A stretch of 64,000 nt of DNA from Serratia nematodiphila DZ0503SBS1 (GTDB taxonomy: Bacteria > Pseudomonadota > Gammaproteobacteria > Enterobacterales > Enterobacteriaceae). This document shows positions 25,160 through 33,680 of the stretch, in pieces (within the stretch, counting starts at the first letter, position 1; each line of letters starts with the position of its first letter). Below the pieces are notes generated by a model. The model saw only the letters and a list, made by a program, of their open reading frames with translations. It searched no databases and had not been told where the DNA came from. Location of the stretch: the NCBI RefSeq assembly GCF_000738675.1, contig NZ_JPUX01000001.1, forward strand, positions 1,922,001 through 1,986,000, read 5' to 3'. Made by a program: the position numbers and the translations under genes.

Positions 25160-25939
25160 ATGTTGACGGATGCGTTATTGATTGCGCTGTTGGCCGGGCT
25201 GGCGGGGGTTGACCTGTTCGACGGTCTGACCCACTTCCACCGGCCAGTGGTGATGGGGCCGCTGGTGGGGCTGATTTTGGGCGATGTCTACACCGGGTTG
25301 CTGGTGGGCGGCACGCTGGAGCTGGTGTGGATGGGGATGGTGCCGCTGGCGGGCGCCCAACCGCCGAACGTGGTGATCGGCGGGGTGATCGGCACCGCGT
25401 TCGCCATTCTGACCAAGGCCGATCCTAAAGTGGCGATCGGCGTGGCGGTGCCTTTCTCGATCGCGGTGCAGGGCTGCATCACGCTGCTGTTTACGTTGTT
25501 TTCACCGATGATGCACCGCTGCGATCGCATGGTGAAAGCGCTGAACTGGCGCGGCATCGAACGGGTGAATTACCTGGGCATCAGCATTCTGTTCATCTTC
25601 TATTTCGTGGTGGCGTTCCTGCCGATTTACTTCGGCGCCGATGCGGCCAGCGCCATGGTGCAGAAGGCGCCGGGCTGGCTGCTGGACGGGCTGGCGGTGG
25701 CGGGCGGCATGATGCCGGCGATCGGTTTCTCGCTGCTGATGAAAGTGATGATGAAAAAAACCTACGTGGCCTATTTTATCCTCGGTTTCATCTCGGTCAC
25801 GTTTCTCAAGCTGCCGATCCTGGCGGTGGCGCTTGGGGCTCTGGCGATCGCTCTGATCGACTTCTTCAACACGCAACGCGGCGCGACAGAGGCAACCGCC
25901 CGGCCCGCTCCGCAGGAGGACGCCGAAGATGGCATTTAA
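25160..25939 (+). CDS. agaW: Amino-sugar PTS component IIC
   Basis: 259 residues with multiple membrane segments, mannose-family IIC (GVDLFDGLTHFHRPVVMGPLVGLILGD, GGTLELVWMGMVPLAGAQPPNVVIGGVIGTA). It forms the sugar-conducting part of the permease together with IID. ATG 25160 lies behind GGGGGAAAGC. Its 3' end overlaps the IID gene by 11 bp, indicating translational coupling. Specificity for N-acetylgalactosamine is inferred from the operon. Confidence 0.87.
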   Translation: MLTDALLIALLAGLAGVDLFDGLTHFHRPVVMGPLVGLILGDVYTGLLVGGTLELVWMGMVPLAGAQPPNVVIGGVIGTAFAILTKADPKVAIGVAVPFSIAVQGCITLLFTLFSPMMHRCDRMVKALNWRGIERVNYLGISILFIFYFVVAFLPIYFGADAASAMVQKAPGWLLDGLAVAGGMMPAIGFSLLMKVMMKKTYVAYFILGFISVTFLKLPILAVALGALAIALIDFFNTQRGATEATARPAPQEDAEDGI

Positions 25940-26822
25940 CGATTCCGACGATCTGCTGGCGCAAAAGGCCGAGCAGCGCATGGCGCAGGCGCTGGCCACC
26001 AGCCAGGTGGAACAGGACGATTATCTGGACAGTCAGCCCGCCGAAGCGCTGACGCGCGGCGACATCAACCGCATGGCCTGGCGTTCGCTGCTGCTACAGG
26101 CGTCGTTCAACTACGAGCGCATGCAGGCGGGCGGCTGGCTGTATCAGCTGATCCCCGCGCTGCGCAAGATCCATCGCAACCCGCAGGATCTGGCCAACTC
26201 GATGAAGATGCACATGGAATTTATCAACGTGCACCCGTTCGACGTCACCTTCCTGTCCGGCCTGGTGCTGGCGATGGAGCAGAACAAGGAGAAGATCTCC
26301 ACCATTCGCGCGGTGAAAGTGGCGCTGATGGGGCCGCTCGGCGGCATCGGCGACGCGCTGTTTTGGCTGACGCTGTTGCCGATCTGCGCCGGCATAGGCG
26401 CTTCGCTGGCATTGGAGGGCAGCCTGTTCGGGCCGATCGTCTTCCTGTTGCTGTTCAACCTGTTCCATTTCGGCCTGCGTTTTGGGCTGGCGCACTACGG
26501 CTACCAGGCCGGCACCAGCGCGCTGGCGCTGCTGAAGACCCACACCCGGCGCATTTCGCACGCCGCCTCCATTGTCGGCATGACGGTGATCGGCGCGCTG
26601 GTGGCCTCGTATGTGCATCTGTCCACGCCGCTGGTGATGCATGCCGGCAAGGCCAGCGTGGCGCTGCAGACCGACGTGCTGGACAAGCTGATGCCCAACT
26701 TGTTGCCGCTGTGTTTCACGCTGCTCATTTTCTTCCTGATGAAGCGCGGATTCTCGCCGGTGAAGCTGATTGGCGTCACCGTAGTCATCGGCGTGGCGGG
26801 CAAATTTATCGGTATTCTGTGA
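25929..26822 (+). CDS. agaE: Amino-sugar PTS component IID
   Basis: 297 residues, mannose-family IID. The signature region SLLLQASFNYERMQAGGWLYQLIPALRKI is followed by the amphipathic MEFINVHPFDVTFLSGLVLAMEQNK, then VALMGPLGGIGDALFWLTLLPI and C-terminal helices. It pairs with IIC in the inner membrane. Starts inside the end of agaW (11-bp overlap). The next gene begins 10 bp after its stop. Confidence 0.88.
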   Translation: MAFNDSDDLLAQKAEQRMAQALATSQVEQDDYLDSQPAEALTRGDINRMAWRSLLLQASFNYERMQAGGWLYQLIPALRKIHRNPQDLANSMKMHMEFINVHPFDVTFLSGLVLAMEQNKEKISTIRAVKVALMGPLGGIGDALFWLTLLPICAGIGASLALEGSLFGPIVFLLLFNLFHFGLRFGLAHYGYQAGTSALALLKTHTRRISHAASIVGMTVIGALVASYVHLSTPLVMHAGKASVALQTDVLDKLMPNLLPLCFTLLIFFLMKRGFSPVKLIGVTVVIGVAGKFIGIL

Positions 26823-26832
26823 GGAGCGGGCT

Positions 26833-27267
26833 ATGCCAGGCATTGTGATTACCGGCCACGGCGGCTTTGCCACCGGGCTGTTGCAGGCGGTGGAACAGGT
26901 GGTGGGGCCGCAGCCGCACTGCGCGGCGGTCGATTTCCCCGAACAGATGAGCACCGCGCAGCTCAACGACGCCCTACGCTCGGCGCTGGCGGCGGTGGCG
27001 CAGCCGGACGGCGTGGTGTTCCTGACCGATATGCTCGGCGGTTCGCCGTTTCGCAGCGCCTGCGAGCTGGCGGATGCGCAGGGGGATTGTGAAGTGCTGA
27101 CCGGTGTCAACATGCAGTTGGCGGCGGAAATGATGCTGGAGCGCGATGGGCTGAGCCTGGATGAATTTCGCGAGATGGCTTTGGCGTGCGGTAAACGCGG
27201 GCTGACCAGCCTGTGGCATGAACGCCGCCGGGTGAAGTGCGAAGACGCGCAGGCCGATGGCATCTGA
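26833..27267 (+). CDS. agaF: Amino-sugar PTS component IIA
   Basis: 144 residues, mannose-family IIA with the phospho-acceptor His9 in IVITGHGGFATGLLQAVEQVVG and the DMLGGSPF loop. It accepts phosphate from HPr and passes it to IIB. Last gene of the operon; a hairpin that mainly serves the opposite strand follows. The genes expected next in E. coli (deacetylase agaA, deaminase/isomerase agaS, aldolase agaY) are absent; instead a convergent ABC transporter gene follows. Confidence 0.88.
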   Translation: MPGIVITGHGGFATGLLQAVEQVVGPQPHCAAVDFPEQMSTAQLNDALRSALAAVAQPDGVVFLTDMLGGSPFRSACELADAQGDCEVLTGVNMQLAAEMMLERDGLSLDEFREMALACGKRGLTSLWHERRRVKCEDAQADGI

Positions 27268-27270
27268 ACG

Positions 27271-27294
27271 AAAACCGGGCGCGCCTGCGCCCGG
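27271..27294 (-). terminator. Terminator of the YddA-like gene (shared with aga operon end)
   Basis: 8-bp perfect stem CCGGGCGC (27275-27282) / GCGCCCGG (27287-27294) with a 4-nt loop. Read on the minus strand it is followed by TTTT, 10 bp after the YddA-like stop. On the plus strand the hairpin also sits just after agaF but lacks a T tail. Confidence 0.65.
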
Positions 27295-27303
27295 CTGCGT
27301 GAG

Positions 27304-29031
27304 TTATGCCGGCAACGGGCTCAGCGCCAGGCGCGCCGGTTGGTCTTCGCCGCGGTTGAAGCGCCAGCAGGTCTGGTGGTACTTCGCCACGCTGTTGCGG
27401 TGCGCTACGCTGATCAGCGTCATGTCCGGCAGTTCATCCACCAGCAGGCAGTACATCAGTTGCTCGGTTTCGTCGTCCAGCGCGCTGGTGGCTTCGTCGA
27501 GGAACAGGAGGTTCGGGCGAATCAACAGGGCGCGGGCGAACGCCAGCCGCTGTTGCTCACCCGGCGACAGGCGATGGCTCCAGTTGGCGGAGGTATCCAG
27601 CCAGCGCTGCAGGTGTTTCAGACGGCAGTTTTCCAGCACCCGCATCAACTGTTCGTCGCTGTATTCTGACGCCAGGCTCGGGTAGCTCAGCGCCTCGCGC
27701 AGCGTGCCGATCGGAATGTAGCTGCGTTGGGGCAGGAACAGCGTGTTGGCGTTGGCCGCCACCCCGATGGCGCCCGCGCCGTAAGGCCAGATACCGGCGA
27801 TGGCCCGCAGCAGCGTCGACTTGCCGCAGCCGGAAGGGCCGACGATCAGCAGGCGATCGCCGCGTTGCAGCGTCATCTCGGCGCCGGCCAGCAGCGGTTG
27901 GCCGTCGGGCAAGTTCAGGCTGAGGTTATCCAGCGTCAACGGATGGGCGCTCTCTTCCCGCAACTGAATGCCGCGCGGCTGATGGTGAACCTGATCGACG
28001 GCGGCGTTGAAGCCGGCCAAACGGTTAACGCAGGCTTTCCAGGTCGCCAAGTCGTTAAACGCGTCGATAAACCACGACAGCGCACCCTGCACCTGGCCGA
28101 AGGCCGAGGCGATCTGCATCAGGCCGCCCATCTGAATGGCGCCGGAGAAGTAGCGCGGCGCCGCCACCAGCAGGGGAAACACGATGGCGAACTGGCCGTA
28201 GAAGTTGGTGGCGATGTTCAGCCGCCGGGTGATGCGCATGATCGCCCACCAGTTGCTGCGAATGGTGTCGAAACGGCCACCCAACTGTTGCGCCTCGCGC
28301 GGTTCGCCGTGGTATAGCGCAATGGCGTCGTTGTTTTCGCGGATGCGGATCAGGCCGAAACGGAAGTTCGCCTCATACCGCTCCTGGTTAAAGCCCAGCA
28401 TGACCAGCGGTTTGCCGACCCACCAGATCAGCAGCGATCCCAGCACCGCATACAGCAGCGCGAACCACACCATATAGCCGGGCAAGGTGATGGCGTGTTG
28501 ACCGAGCGCGAAGGTCATCGGCCCGCTGACGTGCCATAAAATGTCGATGAAGGAAAACAGCGTCACCAGGCTGGAGAGCAGCCCGAGCGACAGTGACAGG
28601 GTATATTGGGTCAATACGTTGAGATCTTCGGCGATACGCTGGTCGGGGTTATCGACGATCTGCTGCTGCTCGGTATGGTAATACGCCTGGTGCGCCAGCC
28701 ATTTTCCCATGAACTTTTCCGTCATCCAGCGCCGCCAGCGCATCTGCAGCCCCTGAGTCAGGTAGATCTTGTAGACCGCCAGCACGATGAAGATCAGCGC
28801 CAGATAGGTGAAACGCCACAGCTGCGCCTTGAACACCGGGTAGTTTTTGTTCTGCAACGCATCGTAGAACACCTGGTTCCACTGGTTGATCTGCACGCTG
28901 ATATAGACCAGACCGAGCGACAGGATGACGATGGCGATCAGCATCATCCAGGCGCGCCATCGCTCCTCAGACACCCAAAAGGGTTTGATCAGCTGCCACA
29001 CGGCGTGTTTCTGCAAGGGGGTTGCGTTCAT
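27304..29031 (-). CDS. yddA: YddA/SbmA-BacA-family ABC transporter (permease plus ATPase)
   Basis: 575 residues. The N-terminal SbmA/BacA-type membrane domain (QINQWNQVFYDALQNKNYPVF, RWRRWMTEKFMGKWL, YYHTEQQQIVDNPDQRIAEDL) is fused to an ABC ATPase with Walker A GPSGCGKST, signature LSPGEQQRLAFARALL and Walker B LLFLDEATSALD. This is the ABCD/YddA architecture; substrates are unknown in E. coli YddA, while SbmA/BacA relatives import peptides and long-chain acyl compounds. It starts at ATG 29031 and is divergent from the TPR-like gene. Symbol by similarity in length and plan. Confidence 0.8.
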   Translation of the reverse strand: MNATPLQKHAVWQLIKPFWVSEERWRAWMMLIAIVILSLGLVYISVQINQWNQVFYDALQNKNYPVFKAQLWRFTYLALIFIVLAVYKIYLTQGLQMRWRRWMTEKFMGKWLAHQAYYHTEQQQIVDNPDQRIAEDLNVLTQYTLSLSLGLLSSLVTLFSFIDILWHVSGPMTFALGQHAITLPGYMVWFALLYAVLGSLLIWWVGKPLVMLGFNQERYEANFRFGLIRIRENNDAIALYHGEPREAQQLGGRFDTIRSNWWAIMRITRRLNIATNFYGQFAIVFPLLVAAPRYFSGAIQMGGLMQIASAFGQVQGALSWFIDAFNDLATWKACVNRLAGFNAAVDQVHHQPRGIQLREESAHPLTLDNLSLNLPDGQPLLAGAEMTLQRGDRLLIVGPSGCGKSTLLRAIAGIWPYGAGAIGVAANANTLFLPQRSYIPIGTLREALSYPSLASEYSDEQLMRVLENCRLKHLQRWLDTSANWSHRLSPGEQQRLAFARALLIRPNLLFLDEATSALDDETEQLMYCLLVDELPDMTLISVAHRNSVAKYHQTCWRFNRGEDQPARLALSPLPA

Positions 29032-29185
29032 AACGGCTCGATAATTGCGGTATTTTGTTCAGCATGGGCTGCGGGCCGGTAACAAACAAACCGCGACTGT
29101 AAGCAGTTTTGACTCCGCTAACCGTTTGAAATAAGGCGGCTGAATCGCCAGCGGCACGCTGGCGGGCGCAATTGCGGCATACACT

Positions 29186-29213
29186 CTGGCGCCGGGCGGT
29201 TATACTGGCGCCG
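29186..29213. promoter_or_regulatory. Direct repeat over a -10 element, yddA-like / TPR gene gap
   Basis: CTGGCGCCG occurs at 29186-29194 and 29205-29213, 19 bp apart (close to two helical turns). A -10 hexamer TATACT (29201-29206) lies between and under them, about 30 bp before the TPR-like gene start. Possible operator; no regulator is known. Confidence 0.35.
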
Positions 29214-29236
29214 AATTTTTGCAGAAAGGATAAACG

Positions 29237-29944
29237 ATGAAGGCTTGGTTTCCCCTGTTGCTGACCTGCGGCGTCTTCGCCAGCGCCCGGGCCTGGGCGC
29301 ACATTGACGAGCCGGACATCGCCGCCGACTGCCAAAAGGTGGCGAGCTACGCCGAACTGGGAAAAAAGGCCTATCAGCGGCAGGATTACGCCAAAGCCGC
29401 CGACATCTTTCGCGATCAGGCGGCCTGGAGCGAGTTTTGCGGCTTGAGCGAGCAGGCGGTCGCCACGGCTTACAACAACGTGGCGCTGTCGCTGATGCAC
29501 GCCGGCGAATTGCTCAAGGCGCAGGCCTATCTGGCGCTGGCGCCGCACGATGACAAATCGCAGCACAACCTGAGCCTGTTGCGCCAACGGCTGGCGCAGC
29601 GGCCGCAGCCGCAGGGGCCGGGCGGCGTATATTGGCAATACGCCGGGCGCGGCGTGTGGAGCGAAGTGGTGGTGAAGCCGCAGGGCGAGCGCTGGTTGAT
29701 CGATTTTTCCGGCTACGCCATGCCGCAGATGGGGCTGTATTACGGTCCGAACATGGGGGACTTCTCCGCCGAGCTGCCGATCGCACACGGCAAGGCCGTC
29801 TACCACCAGCACGAGTCGGACAGCGCGCAGGTCTGCGACGTGACGATGGCGTTTGGCGAGCAGGCGCTGGAGATGCATACGCGGGGGGATTGCGGGTTCG
29901 GCCACAACGTGCGGGCGGAAGGGCGATTCGTGCGGGTCGAATGA
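29237..29944 (+). CDS. Secreted TPR-like protein of unknown function
   Basis: 235 residues. A signal peptide (MKAWFPLLLTCGVFASARAWA) directs it to the periplasm. Residues about 30-125 are helical with two to three degenerate TPR-like units (GKKAYQRQDYAKAADIFRDQAAWSEF, VATAYNNVALSLMHAGELLKAQAYLAL). Residues about 135-235 are a beta-rich domain (GGVYWQYAGRGVWSEVVV, Cys in QVCDVTM and RGDCGFG). I do not recognise the full family. It starts at ATG 29237 behind AGAAAGGA. It is transcribed alone, convergent with the DsbA-like gene, with a GC hairpin (29947-29965) between them. The whole protein looks intact and is likely expressed. Confidence 0.6.
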   Translation: MKAWFPLLLTCGVFASARAWAHIDEPDIAADCQKVASYAELGKKAYQRQDYAKAADIFRDQAAWSEFCGLSEQAVATAYNNVALSLMHAGELLKAQAYLALAPHDDKSQHNLSLLRQRLAQRPQPQGPGGVYWQYAGRGVWSEVVVKPQGERWLIDFSGYAMPQMGLYYGPNMGDFSAELPIAHGKAVYHQHESDSAQVCDVTMAFGEQALEMHTRGDCGFGHNVRAEGRFVRVE

Positions 29945-29972
29945 CCCGCCCCGACAACCGGGGCGAGAAGGG

Positions 29973-30620
29973 TTACGCCAGCGCGGCGGCGCCCAGCAGG
30001 TTTTTCCAGGCTTCCACATTGCCCAGATAGTTGCCGGCTGGCAGCAGATGCAGGCGGCCTTCGTTGTCCTGCAGCGCAAAGGTCGGGAAGCCCTGGCCTT
30101 GCACTTTGGCCAGCAACGCCCGGCTTTCCGCGATGTGTTGCGCGGTCGGCGCACCGCTGTTGAAACGCATTTCGGCGATAAACGCCGCCGAAGGCAACCC
30201 CAGCTCTTTCGCCAACGCCTCCAGCACCGGTGTGTCGGCGATGCGCCGGCCTTCCTTATAGTGTGCCTGCTGAATGCGGTGCAACATATCCAGCCCGCGT
30301 CCCGCCAGCTTTTCTGCGGCCAGGATAGCGGTAATTGATGGCTCGGAATCCATCACCGCCGTCGTGTCACGCAGCAGGCCGTTGAAATAGGCTTCGCCAA
30401 AAGGCTGTCCCGTCATCTCGGCGATGCGTTTGTCGTGTGGAATGACGTAGTTGCGCCATTCATCGGTGATTTGGCGGCGGTTGTTACCGGTCATCATGCC
30501 GCCGGCGTGCGGCACGATCTTCAGCCCGGGGAGGCTCTGAGCCGCTTTCACCAGCGGCGCGGCGCCATAGCACCAGCCACACAGCGGATCGAAAATGTAA
30601 TGCAGAGTGGTTTCGGTCAT
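29973..30620 (-). CDS. DsbA-family thioredoxin-fold protein (FrnE-like)
   Basis: 215 residues starting MTETTLHYIFDPLCGWCYGAAP, with the CxxC motif CGWC at the start of helix 1 and an inserted helical domain, the FrnE/DsbA-like plan without a signal peptide. It also has the cis-Pro motif in GQGFPTFALQ. Probably a cytoplasmic dithiol oxidoreductase or isomerase. ATG 30620 is favoured over the upstream in-frame start at 30680 because the extra 20 residues are unlike the family; AGGAG lies upstream. It follows the metallo-beta-lactamase-fold gene by 74 bp in the same direction, so the two may form an operon. Confidence 0.8.
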   Translation of the reverse strand: MTETTLHYIFDPLCGWCYGAAPLVKAAQSLPGLKIVPHAGGMMTGNNRRQITDEWRNYVIPHDKRIAEMTGQPFGEAYFNGLLRDTTAVMDSEPSITAILAAEKLAGRGLDMLHRIQQAHYKEGRRIADTPVLEALAKELGLPSAAFIAEMRFNSGAPTAQHIAESRALLAKVQGQGFPTFALQDNEGRLHLLPAGNYLGNVEAWKNLLGAAALA

Positions 30621-30694
30621 CTTTACTTTTACTCCTCGCTTGGCGCGCGGCAGCTCGCCGCGGCGCCAGGGCTGGCTCAATCACGCAGGGGCGC

Positions 30695-31579
30695 TTATTG
30701 CGGCCACTTCATCTCGCCTTTCAGCACTTTCGCGCTCAGTTCCAGGCTCGATTCGTCTTTCAGCGTCGGGTAGTGTTTTTTCATCGCTTCAATCAGCGCG
30801 GCGGAATCCTTGGCCTTCGGCAGTTCGGCTTCCAGCGTGGTCAGGTATTTCTGGGTAAAGTGCACCGATGCCAGCGTCTGTGCGGCACCCGGCAGGAAGT
30901 GGCCCGGCACGACGACCTGCGGCTTCAGCGCTTCGATGTTTTTCAGCGTCTGCTGCCAGTGCTGGCGCGATTCCACGGTCTGGTTGTCGGCGATCCACGG
31001 ATGGATATTGTCACCGGCGACCGCGACGCCGCCCACGACCGCTTTCAGCGCCGGGATCCAGACGAAGGTGCGATCGGGGGTCGGACCGTTCAGGCCTTTC
31101 ACTTCCACTTTCTGGCCGTCGATGGTGAAGCTGTCGCCCTGCAGCGGCTGCGGCACGATCACGGTTTTCGGCGCGTTGTCTTTCAGGATCGGGCCCCAAT
31201 AGGCGACTTTGCCGTCTTTGGTGGCGTTGATGTCCTTGATGGTGCCAGGCGAAGCGATGATTTTCGCCTCCGGGAAGGCCGCCTTAATCACGTCCAGACC
31301 GAAATAGAAATCCGGGTCTGAGTGGCTGATATAAACGGTGGTCAGCTTCTTGCCGGTCGCCTTGATCTTTTTCACCAGCTCTTCGGCATCGTTACGCTGG
31401 AACTGAGCGTCAATCAGCGCCACTTCGTGTTGGCCGCTGACGATTTCGGAAGACACAGGGAACACGCTTTTCTCGCCCGGGTTATACACTTCCATGGTCA
31501 GGGTATCGGCAGCGGTGGCGTAGGTGCTCAGGGTGGCGACGCCGGTGAAGGCCAGAGTTAACAGTGATTTCTTAAACAT
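30695..31579 (-). CDS. Exported metallo-beta-lactamase-fold protein with degenerate metal motif
   Basis: 294 residues with a signal peptide (MFKKSLLTLAFTGVATLSTYATA). The MBL fold is recognisable (VALIDAQFQRNDAEELVKKI, TVYISHSDPDFYFGLDVI, KAVVGGVAVAGDNIHPWI, PQVVVPGHFLPG). In the usual HxHxDH motif only the second His and the Asp remain (SHSDPD), so the metal site must be altered or incomplete. A typical alpha/beta hydrolase role therefore cannot be assumed. It is divergent from a LysR regulator gene with 108 bp between them, and likely regulated by it. Confidence 0.75.
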   Translation of the reverse strand: MFKKSLLTLAFTGVATLSTYATAADTLTMEVYNPGEKSVFPVSSEIVSGQHEVALIDAQFQRNDAEELVKKIKATGKKLTTVYISHSDPDFYFGLDVIKAAFPEAKIIASPGTIKDINATKDGKVAYWGPILKDNAPKTVIVPQPLQGDSFTIDGQKVEVKGLNGPTPDRTFVWIPALKAVVGGVAVAGDNIHPWIADNQTVESRQHWQQTLKNIEALKPQVVVPGHFLPGAAQTLASVHFTQKYLTTLEAELPKAKDSAALIEAMKKHYPTLKDESSLELSAKVLKGEMKWPQ

Positions 31580-31687
31580 GGGCAGAGGTCCTTAGGTATC
31601 GGTTAATGTTGTAACGATGTTAGGTTGCATAAAGCGATAGAAAAACCGGATAATAAGCAATTATTCGTTGCATAAATCGGACTAATC

Positions 31688-32596
31688 ATGGATCGCATTA
31701 CCGCCGCTGAAGTTTTTGTCACCATCGTCGATCGCGGCAGCATGATCGCCGCCGCGGAAACGCTGGAGATGTCGCGCGCGATGGTGACGCGCTACCTGGC
31801 GCAGATGGAGCAATGGGCCGGCGCGCGTTTACTGCACCGCACTACCCGTAAGCTTAGTCTGACCGACGCCGGTGAGCGTACTCTGGAACGTTGCCGACAA
31901 ATGCTGGCGCTGGCGGGAGAGATCGATCTGGTGGAGGAAGGGCAGAGCGACGAACTGCGCGGCCTGCTGCGCATTACCTGTTCGCAGTCGCTCGGGCAAA
32001 CGGCGCTGGTGGGGGCGGTCGCTCAGTATCTGAAGCGTCACCCGCAGGTGGCGGTCGATCTGCAGATGAACAACCGGGCGGTGAACCTGGTGGAAGAGCG
32101 CATCGATCTGGCGCTGCGCATCACCAACGAGCTGGATCCCAACCTGATCGCCCGTCCGCTGTCCACCTGTGCATCGGTGGTGTGCGCCGCGCCGGCGTAT
32201 CTGGCGGCACACGGTACCCCGCGCCAACCGCAGGATCTGGCGTTGCACAACTGCCTGACCTACTCCTATTTCGGCAAAAGCCTGTGGCACTTCGACGCTC
32301 AGGGGGTGAAATCGGCGGTGGCGGTCAGCGGCAACCTGAGCGCCAACGAGTCGGTGGTGTTGATGGCCGGCACGGTGCAGGGCGCGGGCATTTCCATGCA
32401 GCCCTATTATTCGGCTGCCCCGCTGCTGGCCAGCGGCGAACTGGTCGAATTGTTGCCGGATTATCGGCCGCAGTCGATGGGCATCTACGGCATCTACACC
32501 TCGCGTCGCCAGATGCCCGCCACCTTGCGCACCATGCTGGACTTTCTGGTGGAGTGGTTCGCCACCGATCCGCAGTGGCAGGCGACGCTGCGCTAA
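31688..32596 (+). CDS. LysR-family transcriptional regulator
   Basis: 302 residues. An N-terminal winged helix-turn-helix (GSMIAAAETLEMSRAMVTRYLAQMEQWAG region) is followed by a co-inducer-binding domain (LRGLLRITCSQSLGQTALVGAVAQYL, ITNELDPNLIARPL). It resembles the large AaeR/DmlR subgroup. Its divergent position to the MBL-fold gene suggests that gene (and perhaps the DsbA-like gene) as target; LysR proteins usually bind T-N11-A sites between divergent genes. It converges on lysR. Confidence 0.85.
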   Translation: MDRITAAEVFVTIVDRGSMIAAAETLEMSRAMVTRYLAQMEQWAGARLLHRTTRKLSLTDAGERTLERCRQMLALAGEIDLVEEGQSDELRGLLRITCSQSLGQTALVGAVAQYLKRHPQVAVDLQMNNRAVNLVEERIDLALRITNELDPNLIARPLSTCASVVCAAPAYLAAHGTPRQPQDLALHNCLTYSYFGKSLWHFDAQGVKSAVAVSGNLSANESVVLMAGTVQGAGISMQPYYSAAPLLASGELVELLPDYRPQSMGIYGIYTSRRQMPATLRTMLDFLVEWFATDPQWQATLR

Positions 32597-32623
32597 GGTC
32601 CCGGCAATATTCCCTGGCCGCTT

Positions 32624-33547
32624 TCAGCGCCTGACAGCGGCGGCCAGGCGGGCGGAGAAGCGTGCCGCCTGCTGATGCAGATGGTCGATAAAGGCCGTGA
32701 CCAGCGCCGATGAAGGGCGGTGCAGCGGCCGGATCAGGCTGACGGTGAACGGCACGTCGATGCTGAACGGCCGCACGTGCACGCCGCTGCCGGCATAGTC
32801 GAGCGCCGTCAGCGGGTTGACGATCGACACCCCCACGCCGGCTCTCACCATGGCGCACACCGACGCCGCACTGTGCGTTTCCATCACCATGCGGCGCTCG
32901 ACGCCCTGTTCGCCGAACAGCGCATCCAGCAAGTGACGATAGCTGTCGGTGCTCGACAGGCTGATAAAGTTCTGCCCGGCGAAGTCCTGCGGCGTCAGCT
33001 GGTCTTTTACCAGCAGCGGGTGGCCCGTCGGCAACACGCACACTTCGTTCAACGTCATCAGCGTCACCCGTTCGGTGCCCGCCGGCGTGAGGGTGGTTTC
33101 CGTCAGCCCGAGATCGTGGCGCTGGGCAGACAGCCACTCTTCCAGCAGCGGCGACTCTTGCGGGATCACGCTGAAGCTGACTTCCGGATAACGTTCGATA
33201 AAGGGCTGGCACACCGCCGGCAGCAGCGATTGGGAGAATACCGGCAGGCACACGATCGACAGCTGCGCCTGTTGAAACTGGCGGATGCCGGCGGCGGCGT
33301 TGACGATGCGATCGAGGCCGTAATAGGAGCGCTGTACCTCTTCGAACAACCGTAACCCTTGCACGGTGGGGGACAAACGCCCGCGAACCCGGTCGAACAG
33401 CTGCAGCCGAATCAGCTTTTCAAAGCGCGCCAGCTCGCGGCTGACGGTCGGTTGCGAGGTTTGCAGCAGGGCTGCCGCCTCGGTCAGGTTGCCGGTGGTC
33501 ATCACCGCCCGAAAGATTTCGATCTGCCGCAAAGAGATACTGTGCAT
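32624..33547 (-). CDS. lysR: LysR, activator of lysA
   Basis: 307 residues, strongly similar to remembered E. coli LysR (RQIEIFRAVMTTGNLTEAAALLQTSQPTVSRELARFEK, LPVFSQSLLPAVCQPFI, VCVLPTGHPLLVK, METHSAASVCAMVRAGVGVSIVNPLTALDYA). It activates lysA in response to diaminopimelate and represses itself. ATG 33547 (MHSISLRQIEIF) is chosen over the upstream frame start at 33619, which adds 24 residues absent from the E. coli protein. Divergent from lysA with a 133-bp shared control region that contains a 9-bp inverted repeat. Confidence 0.95.
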   Translation of the reverse strand: MHSISLRQIEIFRAVMTTGNLTEAAALLQTSQPTVSRELARFEKLIRLQLFDRVRGRLSPTVQGLRLFEEVQRSYYGLDRIVNAAAGIRQFQQAQLSIVCLPVFSQSLLPAVCQPFIERYPEVSFSVIPQESPLLEEWLSAQRHDLGLTETTLTPAGTERVTLMTLNEVCVLPTGHPLLVKDQLTPQDFAGQNFISLSSTDSYRHLLDALFGEQGVERRMVMETHSAASVCAMVRAGVGVSIVNPLTALDYAGSGVHVRPFSIDVPFTVSLIRPLHRPSSALVTAFIDHLHQQAARFSARLAAAVRR

Positions 33548-33570
33548 GGCGAGGCCGCTCGACTGTAGAG

Positions 33571-33647
33571 AAAGCCATATCATAAATGAATAGACTACGG
33601 CTAAATAGATATTTTCCACTCGATTCAGCGTGCGGCACTATGGCTTT
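33571..33647. promoter_or_regulatory. Inverted repeat in the lysR-lysA control region
   Basis: AAAGCCATA (33571-33579) and TATGGCTTT (33639-33647) are perfect inverted repeats 59 bp apart between the divergent genes. They may be half-sites bound by LysR, one near each promoter. This is a sequence observation; binding is inferred. Confidence 0.4.
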
Positions 33648-33680
33648 ATCTGCCGTCATTTTCGAATTGGGAATATCGCC

